A DNA stretch of 64,000 nt from Actinomycetes bacterium (GTDB lineage: Bacteria; Actinomycetota; Aquicultoria; Aquicultorales; Aquicultoraceae), in contig JAJYQA010000028.1 of assembly GCA_021794835.1 (NCBI GenBank), positions 1 to 64,000 on the forward strand, in the 5' to 3' direction. The position numbers were made by a program, and so were the translations under genes. Numbering within the stretch: position 1 is the stretch's first letter; each line of letters opens with the position of its first letter. Positions 15,163-24,750 of this stretch are shown here, piece after piece. The notes beneath the pieces were generated by a model, which saw only the letters and a list, made by a program, of their open reading frames with translations, made no database searches and was not told the DNA's origin.

Positions 15163-18162
15163 CTAAGTGCAACCCCAGCCCCCGCCCTGGGCACTGTGGT
15201 CGCAGTAGCTTTCCTGCCAGTTGCCGCTGCTACCGACAAAATTACCGTTACTATCCAGCACCGGGACGAGAACGCCCCCGTTATTATAGGGTGGCGGGTC
15301 TGCCACACCTGTGAGGCCGCCGCTGCTGTTCATAATGTTGTTATCAATCAACATCTTGGGTCTTTTCCAGCCGTGCGGGATGAAGCTGTGGCATTTGATA
15401 CAGGGCTTATTCCTATGTGGCCACCAGTTGTGGAGGTTACTGTGCTGGGAACTGCTAAATCCGCTGTACCCGGTGGTCCCACCATAACCGCCGCTAGCGG
15501 TATTGCCACCGTAGACCGCCCGGTTATGGCACTGGAAGCAAAGATCATTGTCTGTCCCGGACGAGCCGGTATTTGTGCTCCAGGGAGCGCGCAGTATGTA
15601 CTGGATGTTTGAGCCGTGCGGCCCCGCCGGGTCCGTGCTGGTCTCGCTTCGGTGGCAATCAGAGCAGTAAAGCTGGCTTGTGGCTGTCCAACCGTTAACG
15701 AAGTTATCCGAGCCTAAGTAGCTAGAATTTGTTTTGCTTGCACCGATGACCGCGTGGTAACTAGGGTTGTTCGGGTTAAACTCTAGCGCCATATTGGTCT
15801 GCTGGTTTGCGGCGATGCCGGCATCAGAATTTGCTGGCCACGGGTACTTTGTCGCGTCAATTGGCTGGGTTGTGTAGTTTGAGTGGCACTTCAGGCATAA
15901 CTGCCACTCGTAGCCGATACTTGCAACGAGCTGCCAAACAGTTGGTTTTTTGTCGTTAGCCCAGTTGCCGCTTGTACCATTTGGCCAGGATGTTGGCTGT
16001 ACACCGACCGCGCCGGTAAGCGCGCCGGATACTGTATTGGTGCCCTGGGCATGCGTGCCCGGCTTGGCCGAATGCTCGTCGTGGCAGTCCTCGCATTCGG
16101 CATGGCGGTTGTTAAGCGAGGGCGTAGAGTTATATGCGAAATCGGCACCGGTCTCATTTATCGGCATCTTAAGGTGTTTTCCGCTTACTGTGTAGGTTGG
16201 GTGCGTGTAGGTCTTGCTGGTGAATACATTATCGATATTGAGGGCACCTGCCGTCATGGATACAGCGTTATAGAAGTCTCTACCGATACCACCATTTGGG
16301 TTCTTGGATGTGTTAGTTGCATGGCATTTATAACAGATGCCCTCCTCGGCATATCCGTTTGTCGAATTTACTCCGGCAAACAACAGGTCTCTGTACGTTG
16401 ATCCGTGCGGCCCGTATTTAGACTGGGACAGCGACTGGTCGGAGTCCCGATGGCACTTCAGGCAATTTATTTTTAAGCGGAGTTTATCCCAGCTATGGGT
16501 GAATAGGTTTGCTTGGTACTGGTGCGCTGAGTTATTGAAATTGGTCGCATTGATGGCGACCGTTGTAACCGCCGCGCCGGCAGAGTTGCCGGACTGCGAA
16601 CTGGTATGGCAGGACAGGCAAAGCCCGTACGGTGCAGTTGACGTCTCGTCCGTGTAGGTTGGGCCGGCCTGAGCGAGATGATTTATCGCATCGGACCAAA
16701 TGTTGTTTGTTGTCGGTGTATGGATGTGGTTGGTGTGGCACATACCGGTGCAACTACCTGCGGTATAGGTCAGGTTGCCTGCAGTTGAAGTTATCATATG
16801 CGATGAATTAAGGTCGGCCCCCGCTGGGCTGGTCATCCTATTGTAGATCTCGGAGTGGCATGACGAGCAGGAGTCGGGCGCGAGGTCAAGATCATGCACG
16901 CTGCTACCGGACGTGTTTTTATGGCAGCCCATGCAGTTGGATGTCGGGTTATGCGTCGTTGGCATTTTCATATTTATTCCCATGATTACGCCGGTTCTGG
17001 ATGACTGGGTGGTTGAATTTACCGCTGGCTCGTGGCAGACCAGGCACTCCTCGTCGCCCTGGTCTATCTTGCCGTTCCCATTGGGGTCAGTCCAGCCGCC
17101 CCCGGTTGAGGAGGTCTCGTAGTTGTAAAGCCCATCGGAAAGCATCGCGTAGTTGCCTTTAGACGAACCGTGAACGCTATGGCAGATAGTACAAGGTATT
17201 TTTACACCTGCGTTGTATTGCTTACCCGAAGGAGGCGGATTCCATCCAGTGGTAATTGTCCCGGCATGCTTGGTGAAATGGCCGGGAATTTTGCCGCTCC
17301 CGTCATAGTCGGCCTTAATATTCGTACTAGCCCCAGTGCCGTCGTGGCACGCCTCGCAGAGAAGGTTGTAGGTTTGGTGCGAGTAGTTGTTTACTACATC
17401 CGGGTCTTTGCGGTAGGCTTTATTTAGTATCCGATAAGTTGCATTTGAGCTGCCTGCAGTGATTGTAGTCTCGGTTGAAAAATCCGGCGCCAGGTGTGTT
17501 AGGTGGCAGGCTTCACAGATACTGGTGGTGCTCGAATAGCCGCCGTGCGGTGACGAAACAATTGTTAAAAGGTTTGATTTCAAATTGGTAAACGGCTTGA
17601 TTGCGCCGGTGCTGATACTAATTGCACTCTGGTCGGGGATGTTTGTCCCGACGGTTTGGCCAAGCTGGGCTGAGCTTTTTATTGAATAGACAATATAGAA
17701 AATTGTTGGCGATGTGCCGATCGTCTGGTTTATCGACGTAAATGTTGCCGTCTCAACGTTGGATGGAAATGTTGCCGTCTGGATTAAAGTATCCTGGCTT
17801 CCCCCAACAGATTCGGGGCTTTGAAAGCCAGCTTTTACTCCTGATTCCCTATAAAGCGAAACACTTGCCACGTTTGAGCTGGCGGTACCGCTGCCATAAT
17901 CGTTTATGGTAATTGATTGCACCGTTATGCTGCCGGAATCGGCCTGCATGGAAAGCGTTTGCATGAGCACGTAGTTTTGACCGGACGATGAGGTTGACGT
18001 AACAGAACCCCTGGCATTAGCTTGTGAAGTAACGGTAAGTTGCGCTGCCGATACCACACCTGGCAGGAAAGAGCAAAAGCCGATAATTGCGGCTACTATT
18101 ATAAACAGTTTTAATTTGGAAAAGCTTAACTGATAGGAAAGCAACCGTTTAAAAAATTGCAT
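15163..18162 (-). CDS. Secreted ~15-haem cytochrome c
   Basis: The 999-residue protein has a signal peptide (about 1-40, ends VVSAAQ). A beta-rich, Ser/Thr-rich N-terminal domain of ~160 residues has no haem sites. Fourteen CXXCH motifs follow, starting with ICEACHLTH, plus one expanded motif, CTGMCH (CX3CH). Several sites are of the doubled type with CHLTH, CHSVH or CHDEH. It shares the PHGGY motif before the first haem with the secreted hexahaem protein. The C-terminus is Cys-containing (ESYCDHSAQ, WGCT). It is probably extracellular or wall-associated and could pass electrons between membrane cytochromes and outside acceptors. It lies between NHL genes and resB in one operon. Confidence 0.85.
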   Translation of the reverse strand: MQFFKRLLSYQLSFSKLKLFIIVAAIIGFCSFLPGVVSAAQLTVTSQANARGSVTSTSSSGQNYVLMQTLSMQADSGSITVQSITINDYGSGTASSNVASVSLYRESGVKAGFQSPESVGGSQDTLIQTATFPSNVETATFTSINQTIGTSPTIFYIVYSIKSSAQLGQTVGTNIPDQSAISISTGAIKPFTNLKSNLLTIVSSPHGGYSSTTSICEACHLTHLAPDFSTETTITAGSSNATYRILNKAYRKDPDVVNNYSHQTYNLLCEACHDGTGASTNIKADYDGSGKIPGHFTKHAGTITTGWNPPPSGKQYNAGVKIPCTICHSVHGSSKGNYAMLSDGLYNYETSSTGGGWTDPNGNGKIDQGDEECLVCHEPAVNSTTQSSRTGVIMGINMKMPTTHNPTSNCMGCHKNTSGSSVHDLDLAPDSCSSCHSEIYNRMTSPAGADLNSSHMITSTAGNLTYTAGSCTGMCHTNHIHTPTTNNIWSDAINHLAQAGPTYTDETSTAPYGLCLSCHTSSQSGNSAGAAVTTVAINATNFNNSAHQYQANLFTHSWDKLRLKINCLKCHRDSDQSLSQSKYGPHGSTYRDLLFAGVNSTNGYAEEGICYKCHATNTSKNPNGGIGRDFYNAVSMTAGALNIDNVFTSKTYTHPTYTVSGKHLKMPINETGADFAYNSTPSLNNRHAECEDCHDEHSAKPGTHAQGTNTVSGALTGAVGVQPTSWPNGTSGNWANDKKPTVWQLVASIGYEWQLCLKCHSNYTTQPIDATKYPWPANSDAGIAANQQTNMALEFNPNNPSYHAVIGASKTNSSYLGSDNFVNGWTATSQLYCSDCHRSETSTDPAGPHGSNIQYILRAPWSTNTGSSGTDNDLCFQCHNRAVYGGNTASGGYGGTTGYSGFSSSQHSNLHNWWPHRNKPCIKCHSFIPHGWKRPKMLIDNNIMNSSGGLTGVADPPPYNNGGVLVPVLDSNGNFVGSSGNWQESYCDHSAQGGGWGCT

Positions 18163-18270
18163 AATATTGCCTATCGCCTATAGAATAATCAACGTCCTAA
18201 TAATACCTTAATTATACAACTATTAACTATTCTGGACAAATAGTAAGCGTAGGATGGCCACCGTAAGGAA

Positions 18271-19293
18271 TTATTCACTAAAAACAGCGATTCGGTTGTT
18301 TTGGCAGTCTGCAATATAAATAAGGCCCGCATTTTTATCAATTGCTATCCCATTTGGATAAAATAGGGCCTGGCCATGGCCGCCGGTCCCGTAGCTTAAA
18401 AGGTACTTACCTTGCTTAGTAAATACAAATACTTTCTGCCTGGCAAGATCAACGACGTGTACCCGTCCCAGGCTATCTATGGCGATACCCCTTGGAATTA
18501 TAAATGGTTCCTTTGGTTCTGGCGTGAAAAAGTACTTGAACTTACCTTTTTTGTCAAAAACCTGGACCCGGCTGTTGTTTGAGTCGGCCACATAGATATT
18601 ACCGTCTTTATCTACAACAATGCCGTGGGGATATAAAAACTCGCCGGCTTTAGTTCCGGGGCGGCCAAACCTTTCTAATAGCTTGCCGTCCGTAGAGAAA
18701 ACCTTGACATCGTGGTCTCCGGCATCGGTTACGTAGATCTTGCCGTCCCGGTAGTAGAGGCCTGTCGGGTGGTTTAAAATGGGCTGGTTGGCGCCGTTTG
18801 TAATATCGGGTTCCGGAAACAGGTACTGGAACTTGCCGCTGGCATCAACCACCATGATGTGGTAGAGCCCCCGGACTTCCATGCTGATATAAATCTTGCC
18901 CTGGTCATCTATCGTTATACCAATTGGATAGGGGTTGCCGTCTTTAAGTAGCTTTGCCGAAGTTACGAGCGCCCCTTGCTTGGTAAATACGCTTAGTTTT
19001 CCATCTCCGGAATCAGCAACATAAACATACTTGCCGGAGACCGCAACCGAGAGCGGCTTGGTAAGCTTTGCGTCACCTGTACCACCGATCGAGTGAAGAT
19101 ACTTGGGACGGCCCATCATGGTTGTTGAGCGGTTTGTTGCATACTCATCGCCGAGGAGGGAGTAAGTGTAGATGGCCAATCCAGCGAAACCCAGCAGGAT
19201 TATACCCAGGGCGACAAAAGCAAACTGGCGTTTGCTAATTTTTATTGATTTATCGAGTTTAATTAGCCGCTGTACGGCCTCTTTTATATCCAT
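18271..19293 (-). CDS. Membrane-anchored NHL-repeat beta-propeller protein
   Basis: One membrane segment (about residues 22-45) is followed by five or six NHL repeats, each with a pattern such as GIVVDKDGNIYVADSNNSRVQVFD. These form an extracytoplasmic beta-propeller, normally a binding platform and not an enzyme. A closely related paralog lies 19 bases upstream, so the pair came from duplication. NHL proteins recur near extracellular cytochromes in other metal-reducing bacteria; here the operon with the 15-haem cytochrome suggests a role in its assembly or binding, which is inference. Confidence 0.8.
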   Translation of the reverse strand: MDIKEAVQRLIKLDKSIKISKRQFAFVALGIILLGFAGLAIYTYSLLGDEYATNRSTTMMGRPKYLHSIGGTGDAKLTKPLSVAVSGKYVYVADSGDGKLSVFTKQGALVTSAKLLKDGNPYPIGITIDDQGKIYISMEVRGLYHIMVVDASGKFQYLFPEPDITNGANQPILNHPTGLYYRDGKIYVTDAGDHDVKVFSTDGKLLERFGRPGTKAGEFLYPHGIVVDKDGNIYVADSNNSRVQVFDKKGKFKYFFTPEPKEPFIIPRGIAIDSLGRVHVVDLARQKVFVFTKQGKYLLSYGTGGHGQALFYPNGIAIDKNAGLIYIADCQNNRIAVFSE

Positions 19294-19312
19294 AGATCCA
19301 TAGGCACCTTAA

Positions 19313-20281
19313 CTATTTGACCGTGATTTTTACGATCTGCACACGGTTGTTGTATTTATCGGCAATCGCAAAGACCCCGTTTTGGTCGTAGGCAATTCCC
19401 ATTGGCATATCAAATTCACCTTCCCTAGAACCTTTTTTACTAAGCTCTGCAAGCTGCTTGCCGTTTGTATCTAAAACCCTAATTGAGTCATCAAAAGCAT
19501 CCACCAGGTAAAGCAGTTTTTTCTTGTCCATAACAAGGCCGCAGGGAAGGCCAAACGCCCTATCCCGTGCCATAACATCTTCGGCAGGCTTTCCTTTTAC
19601 CCACAGTACTTCTCCGTCTTTTGCGAAGGCCTGCAGCCTTAAATTAAAAGTATCGGCCACATAGATCTTACCATCCGGGGCTACGGCAATTCCAACGGGG
19701 GAGTCAAGGTCGCCTTTTTGGCGGCCTTTGTGCGCCCACTGGGTTAGTTGTTGCCCATTAAGATCATATATTATTACATGACCATAGGTCGTAAGGTAGA
19801 GCTTGTCGTTTGCCACGTAAGGCTTAAACGGCATCATGACCTTAAACTCGCCCTCGAACTTACCGTCTCTATTATATATGACAACCTTGTTTAAGGCATG
19901 GTCGGCTATATATACCCGGTCATCTTTTGAAACGGTAACACCAAGGGGCTCCATAAGCTCGCCTTTGCCCGAACCCTTCTTGCCCAAAGTTCTTATATAT
20001 TGGCCGTTGGAACGGAATAAGAGCACTCTTGCATGCCCGGTATCAGCAATATAGATGTTGCCATCGCCATCAAAGGCGACATCTGATGGGTGATCGAGCA
20101 TCTCCTCGTTTTTAGTCCCGTAACCGTAGATACTAAAAAGATTTTTTATTTGGCTGGTTTGGTACGCTGGCACATTGGGGGGACGGGAGATGATATAGTA
20201 CAGGTAAAGAAGGGCAAGTGTCATCACTATTAGTATGCCTAATAATGCTATTAGAAAGCTCCTCAAGCTTATTCGCTGCAT
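19313..20281 (-). CDS. Membrane-anchored NHL-repeat beta-propeller protein (paralog)
   Basis: The 322-residue product resembles the next gene: one N-terminal membrane helix (about 10-32), then NHL repeats such as DVAFDGDGNIYIADTGHARV and GIAVAPDGKIYVADTFNLRL. No catalytic residues are evident. The gene is 24 bases downstream of the TPR gene and 19 bases upstream of its paralog, so all are co-transcribed. The two propellers may form a pair on the outer face of the membrane. Confidence 0.8.
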   Translation of the reverse strand: MQRISLRSFLIALLGILIVMTLALLYLYYIISRPPNVPAYQTSQIKNLFSIYGYGTKNEEMLDHPSDVAFDGDGNIYIADTGHARVLLFRSNGQYIRTLGKKGSGKGELMEPLGVTVSKDDRVYIADHALNKVVIYNRDGKFEGEFKVMMPFKPYVANDKLYLTTYGHVIIYDLNGQQLTQWAHKGRQKGDLDSPVGIAVAPDGKIYVADTFNLRLQAFAKDGEVLWVKGKPAEDVMARDRAFGLPCGLVMDKKKLLYLVDAFDDSIRVLDTNGKQLAELSKKGSREGEFDMPMGIAYDQNGVFAIADKYNNRVQIVKITVK

Positions 20282-20305
20282 AGCTCGCTACCCTTTCTAA
20301 AAAGT

Positions 20306-21016
20306 TTATTCTAGCCTTTTTAAGGCTTCTTTCGCGTCCACGTAATCCGGTACGTATTTTAGCGTCTCATGGTACTCGCTTTTTGCAAGCTCGATTTCGT
20401 TAGTCTTTTCGTAGCAGTACCCTAAGTAATAGTGAGCGTCGGCCAACGTCGGGTTTATTTTTAAAGCTCTCTGGTATGCTTGAATGGCTTGGCCATAGCT
20501 TTTCTGTTTTTGATAAAGCCTTCCAAGTTGGTAGAACGCAAGCTCATTGTAAGGATCGGTCATTGTGGCCTGCGTGAACTGATCAATGGCTTTGCTGGTT
20601 TTATTTTGAGCATCGTAAGCCCTGCCCATCTCAAAGTGTGCATTCCAGGATTTAGGATTTAGCTTGACGGCTTTGTCGAGCATGTTTATTGCGCTTTGCG
20701 GGTCCTGCATCTCCAGGTAGACATCAGCTAGGCCAATATAGGCATCAGCGTCGTTCGGGTCTTTGTTGATTGCTTCTTTAAACTTAAGCATATCTCTTTC
20801 GATGGCAGTGCGGGCAACCTGCGGCTGAAAATATACCCGGTGGACGATTAGGCCGGTGACAACAAAAATCAGGATAAGAAATAGCACGACCATCCCGACT
20901 AACCAGATACTGATCTCTTCAGCCGATCGGGCGACTCCTTCATGGGTAGCCTCTCCTGAATCCTGCCCAACAGGTTCGGTAATATCCGAATCTTTATCTA
21001 TTGTCATATTAAGCAC
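20306..21016 (-). CDS. Membrane-anchored TPR protein
   Basis: The 236-residue protein has an acidic cytoplasmic N-terminus, one membrane helix (about 33-57) and four to five tetratricopeptide repeats, for example AINMLDKAVKLNPKSWNAHF and AIQAYQRALKINPTLADAHY. The repeats face outside. It sits between the O-antigen-ligase-like gene (33 bases upstream) and the NHL genes and probably scaffolds the same surface complex. Confidence 0.8.
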   Translation of the reverse strand: MLNMTIDKDSDITEPVGQDSGEATHEGVARSAEEISIWLVGMVVLFLILIFVVTGLIVHRVYFQPQVARTAIERDMLKFKEAINKDPNDADAYIGLADVYLEMQDPQSAINMLDKAVKLNPKSWNAHFEMGRAYDAQNKTSKAIDQFTQATMTDPYNELAFYQLGRLYQKQKSYGQAIQAYQRALKINPTLADAHYYLGYCYEKTNEIELAKSEYHETLKYVPDYVDAKEALKRLE

Positions 21017-21049
21017 CTTACTAAAAAAGATATAGTAAAGTGAAGGAAT

Positions 21050-23074
21050 TTACAAGCGGTCAAAAGCTGCCTTCGCCTTATTTAACCTTGGATTGAGCTG
21101 GTAAGCTTTCAGATAATTCCTTTTAGCAAGATTCAGCTGCCCCCTTTGTTCATAAACCCATCCAAGATTAAAGTAGGCGCGGTCGTTTTTCGGATCAATC
21201 TTAAGTGTGTTTAGCCAAGCGTCAATCGCGTCACTGTAGTCGCCAAGATATGCGTAGGCTACTCCATTATCAAGATATGCGTCGGCCATAACCGGATTTA
21301 ATATAAGGCCCTGATTATTCCAACTAATCGACTTTCTTATCAGGGAGGCGTCACCATCTCTACCTGCGTTTAAAAACGCATCTCCTCCCTTAAAGTAAAC
21401 TTGTTCGTCAACCGGGTTCATGTCTTTGGCTCTATTAAAATCCGCTACGGCAAGATTTATATATTGGGTATTTTTAGTGTGCCGCCAAAGCTGCATAAGC
21501 GCATCTGCAAGCGCAAGCACATACGTAGTCTCGAACCTGTTAAGGGATACCGCGCGCTCGTATTCTTGGATGGCTTCGGGGTATTTATTTAAAGCCTGAA
21601 GATTTTGCCCCTTATAAAAGTATATATCAGCGGCAAGGGGCAACATGCTTAGTGCTGCAATTGCCATGGAAACGATGGCTATACCAAAGAGTAAAACAGT
21701 TTTTTTAGACTGCGATATCTTGAGGTAAAAAACCTTAGCTGGTTTGGGTGTAAGAAGAAGGCCGCTTCCGGCACCTAAAAGCAGCCAGAAAAGGGGAGAG
21801 GTTGTAAAATGGCTGAAATTAAATTGCAACTCTATCATATAAGCCAAAGCAGCGCCAAGTATGCCGATCGCGAACCAGCTTTCCTGCCGATTTGCAAATG
21901 CACGAACTCTTTTAACTCCCAACCAGATAAACATTATAAATACCCAGAGGTAAGCAGTCAGGCCCAAAAGCCCGTGCGTTACCGCAATCTGCAGACTGTC
22001 GCTATGCGCTTTATCAAGCATGGGATTGTAGATATGCTCAACCCACCCCTCGGGTTTGTATTTGCCAAACACGTACTTAAAAGTATCCGGACCGGAGCCA
22101 AGAAGCGGCCTCTCCGGTATCAGCGGCAGAAGCGCTACCCACATTTGAACTCTGGTTAGTGCGCTACCCTGTAGCTTAAAGATAGAAATAATCCTATTTT
22201 CTACTGTATAGCTATGCCCAACGGCTTGCACAAACCCGAAGGCAACCAGAAAAATAAAGGCGATCACGAGAACGTGGGTTTGAAATTTTTTAATATGCTC
22301 CCAGCTAAGCCAACTGATTAGCAATACCCCAGCAACGGTCCCGATCAAGGCAGCCCTGCCAAATGTTAACAGAAGCGCAACAGATGTCATAAGAAGCGCA
22401 AGGTAAAGCAGCCAGATTGGGGATAAAGACCGCCTTTGATAAAGCAGACCAGAAAATACTATCGGGATGACCAGCGCGAGATAAGCTGCAAGAAACACCG
22501 GGTTTCCAAAAGTGGCCATGCTGCGCCCGGTTTCAAACGAGCTGGATTGGCCGAAGCCCGCCGCGCAGTATGCCTTGGCAAGTAAAAGAAACGGGTTGGT
22601 CCAGAAAAACTCAACGATGGCGATTGCCGAGACCAACAGGGAAGAGGCAAGCAGGGCTAAGAAAAACATCCTTGTAAAATCAGCCGAGCCTTTTATTGCC
22701 CAGATGTTATGCGCAGCTAGATAAAGTATAAGATAGCAGGCAATTGATAAAAGCCCTTCCCACCGCCCGTATTGACCAAAGAGAGACGTCGGGACATGGA
22801 CTGATTGCAGTGCCGATAGTACTGCAAGGATAAAAAATACACCCAATGCCAGCCCAAGCCAAGACCGGCTTAGGCTAAACACCCCTTTCTGTATTGCGAG
22901 GGCGCACCATGAGGCAACTAAGGCCAGCGAGACCAAAACCAGAAAGGTTAGTTTTGGAAGCCCAAAAACCGGTGCAAGAAATGGATTGATAAGTAAAGGA
23001 TAGATAGCTACAAAGCCGATAAGTAAAAGCTCAGAAATACTTAATTTCCGCCGCTTAACTAGAGCCAGGTTGAT
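21050..23074 (-). CDS. O-antigen-ligase-like (Wzy_C) membrane protein with TPR tail
   Basis: About ten membrane helices and the Wzy_C-type external loop (PLLGSGPDTFKYVF...HSDSLQIAVTHG) mark the O-antigen ligase/polymerase superfamily; TPR repeats fill the last ~150 residues. In Gram-positive-type cells such proteins may polymerise a surface glycan or transfer it to a protein. The first canonical start is TTG at 22936, but the frame is open to 23080 and encodes a convincing first helix (KLSISELLLIGFVAIYPLL). A good GAGGT site lies seven bases before an ATC at 23074-23072, so initiation at that rare codon, or a sequence error in the start, is likely. It heads the operon behind a lipoprotein remnant. 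Confidence 0.7.
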   Translation of the reverse strand: MNLALVKRRKLSISELLLIGFVAIYPLLINPFLAPVFGLPKLTFLVLVSLALVASWCALAIQKGVFSLSRSWLGLALGVFFILAVLSALQSVHVPTSLFGQYGRWEGLLSIACYLILYLAAHNIWAIKGSADFTRMFFLALLASSLLVSAIAIVEFFWTNPFLLLAKAYCAAGFGQSSSFETGRSMATFGNPVFLAAYLALVIPIVFSGLLYQRRSLSPIWLLYLALLMTSVALLLTFGRAALIGTVAGVLLISWLSWEHIKKFQTHVLVIAFIFLVAFGFVQAVGHSYTVENRIISIFKLQGSALTRVQMWVALLPLIPERPLLGSGPDTFKYVFGKYKPEGWVEHIYNPMLDKAHSDSLQIAVTHGLLGLTAYLWVFIMFIWLGVKRVRAFANRQESWFAIGILGAALAYMIELQFNFSHFTTSPLFWLLLGAGSGLLLTPKPAKVFYLKISQSKKTVLLFGIAIVSMAIAALSMLPLAADIYFYKGQNLQALNKYPEAIQEYERAVSLNRFETTYVLALADALMQLWRHTKNTQYINLAVADFNRAKDMNPVDEQVYFKGGDAFLNAGRDGDASLIRKSISWNNQGLILNPVMADAYLDNGVAYAYLGDYSDAIDAWLNTLKIDPKNDRAYFNLGWVYEQRGQLNLAKRNYLKAYQLNPRLNKAKAAFDRL

Positions 23075-23183
23075 GGACTTTACCTCTTTTCAAAAATAAC
23101 TAGCTGGCGCTGTTATTTAGCAGCACCAACCAGGTCTGTATTGTATTCTCCGGCTGTGGAGGCATTCGCGCTGTTGGATGGAT

Positions 23184-23431
23184 TTAAGTCCTGCTTGCTG
23201 CCCTTACAACCTCGCCGTAGACCCGCGAGAGCCCGTAGTTGTCGGGATAGTGACCTTGGATTTTTGCGCTTAGCTGCCCTTTTATATTGTTGAGCTCTTT
23301 TTTATTTAAGGGAGTGCCTGGGATTCTGACTCAATAGATTTTGCAACGGATTTGGTGCTGCAACCCACCGCAAAGGGGATAATTAGCAGCAGGCTTAGGC
23401 CGATCAGTAGCATAATTAAGCCTTTTTTCAT
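23184..23431 (-). pseudogene. Small lipoprotein gene with a frameshift
   Basis: From ATG at 23431, with a GGGAGGA site upstream, the frame encodes a lipoprotein signal ending in AVGC (lipobox Cys at residue 24) but stops after 41 residues at 23306. One frame over, the sequence continues as good coding (GTPLNKKELNNIKGQLSAKI and PDNYGLSRVYGEVVRAASRT) to a TAA at 23184. A one-base shift around 23320 would give one lipoprotein of about 82 residues. It could be a true pseudogene or a sequencing error. It is the first gene upstream of the O-antigen-ligase-like gene. Confidence 0.55.
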
Positions 23432-23607
23432 CTTAAAGCTTCCTCCCGTATTTTAATATTAACATACAGTTAGGTAATTTGCGCATGAAGAAATATAAAA
23501 ACATAATCATTATTGTCTAGCTAACGAAATCTAATAGGGCATTTTGCCTATCCACTTTAAGGATTCAGAAAGTAAGAATGATAGGTGTGAGCGCACAGGT
23601 TATTCTA

Positions 23608-24702
23608 TTATTCTTGCGTTGGTTTACTAGTCCGAGGTGGTTCTTCGCCCCTTACGTGACAGTAGGCGCAAAAAGTCGGACTGTGGCAGTTAAAACAGCT
23701 GGCTGGCCCAACCTTGGCGACGGCAAACCTATGCGTTGGTACCCATCCACCGGGTGGACCGTTATAGTTATACGCTTTATGGTGGCATGCATTGCAGAAA
23801 TCCTGCTGTTGGTGGCACTTCTGACAAATCTCCGGGTGCTTGCTTCCTATGCCGCCGTGCTCTTTTTTTATAAATTTCTCAGAATGGGGAACCTCTACGC
23901 CGTGACAGCCGGAACAGAATGTTTTTTGGTGACACATTCGGCAGGGGGTAATGTCTTTTTCCGCGTTCTTGCCATGGTTGCCGTGAAGCCAGGTTCCTGC
24001 TTCGTGGCTTAACGCCCCGCTTACCGGAATTAGGCCAAAGCTTTTCGGATGACAGGCGCTGCATCTTCCTGGTGCAATTGCTGTCTTTGAGAGACCATGG
24101 CAGCGGAAACATCCCTCCATACTGATAAATGTCTGGTATCCTTTTTCCGTCGGATGTCCCACGCGATTATGGCAGGTTGTGCAGTTGATACCTTTTTTAA
24201 TGTGAATGTTATGGTTCATAACTAGTGTTCGCCTTGGCGTAACGACCCTTTTTGGAGTATGGCAGGTTAGGCAGGTATCGCTATGGATTTCTTTACTTAA
24301 GCTGCTACTTTTGTTAATAGGTACCGCATAGGATTTGGTGATGTGTTTGAAGACATCTGAAGCCAAAGCAGCTTTTTGCTTAAAGAAACCGAAGAATCCC
24401 TGGTAGTGGCAATCGGCACAGCCCACGTCGGCGTGCACCGATACCTTCCAGGCGTTGTAGGCAGGCTGCATCTCGTGGCATTTAGCGCAAAAACCTGGCT
24501 GTGACGTGTATGAGGAAACAAAACCTAGCGCGGCTATGATAACAAGCGCGACAACACCGCCCACAATCAAAAGCGTTCTTGGGCCTTTGTTTTGTATGTC
24601 AGGTAGCCTAAGATGTGGGATTCTTAGCCTAAGGTGAGAAAGCTTAATTTTTGATTTTAGTCTTTGGAAATTCAAACTAAACATTTTGCTAAATTTTAGC
24701 AT
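23608..24702 (-). CDS. Membrane-anchored 12-haem cytochrome c
   Basis: A basic N-terminus is followed by one membrane helix (about 43-63) and the NapC/NirT-type first haem GFCAKCHEM at Cys72. Eleven further CXXCH motifs give twelve haems in 364 residues. The order of sites and short flanking words (e.g. TCLTCHTP, NIHIKKGINCTTCHNR) match the other 12-haem proteins of the window. It should accept electrons from quinol at the outer membrane face. The gene lies 48 bases downstream of the Rex-like regulator gene and transcribes in the same direction, so the two may be co-transcribed. Confidence 0.85.
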   Translation of the reverse strand: MLKFSKMFSLNFQRLKSKIKLSHLRLRIPHLRLPDIQNKGPRTLLIVGGVVALVIIAALGFVSSYTSQPGFCAKCHEMQPAYNAWKVSVHADVGCADCHYQGFFGFFKQKAALASDVFKHITKSYAVPINKSSSLSKEIHSDTCLTCHTPKRVVTPRRTLVMNHNIHIKKGINCTTCHNRVGHPTEKGYQTFISMEGCFRCHGLSKTAIAPGRCSACHPKSFGLIPVSGALSHEAGTWLHGNHGKNAEKDITPCRMCHQKTFCSGCHGVEVPHSEKFIKKEHGGIGSKHPEICQKCHQQQDFCNACHHKAYNYNGPPGGWVPTHRFAVAKVGPASCFNCHSPTFCAYCHVRGEEPPRTSKPTQE

Positions 24703-24750
24703 TAGATACCTCTGTTAACAAGCTAAGATAGGGATATACGTATTTAATAT

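Noticed and set aside
23184-23431. Programmed frameshifting in the small lipoprotein gene
   Set aside because: I see no slippery heptamer or stimulating hairpin at the junction; simple mutation or sequence error is more likely.
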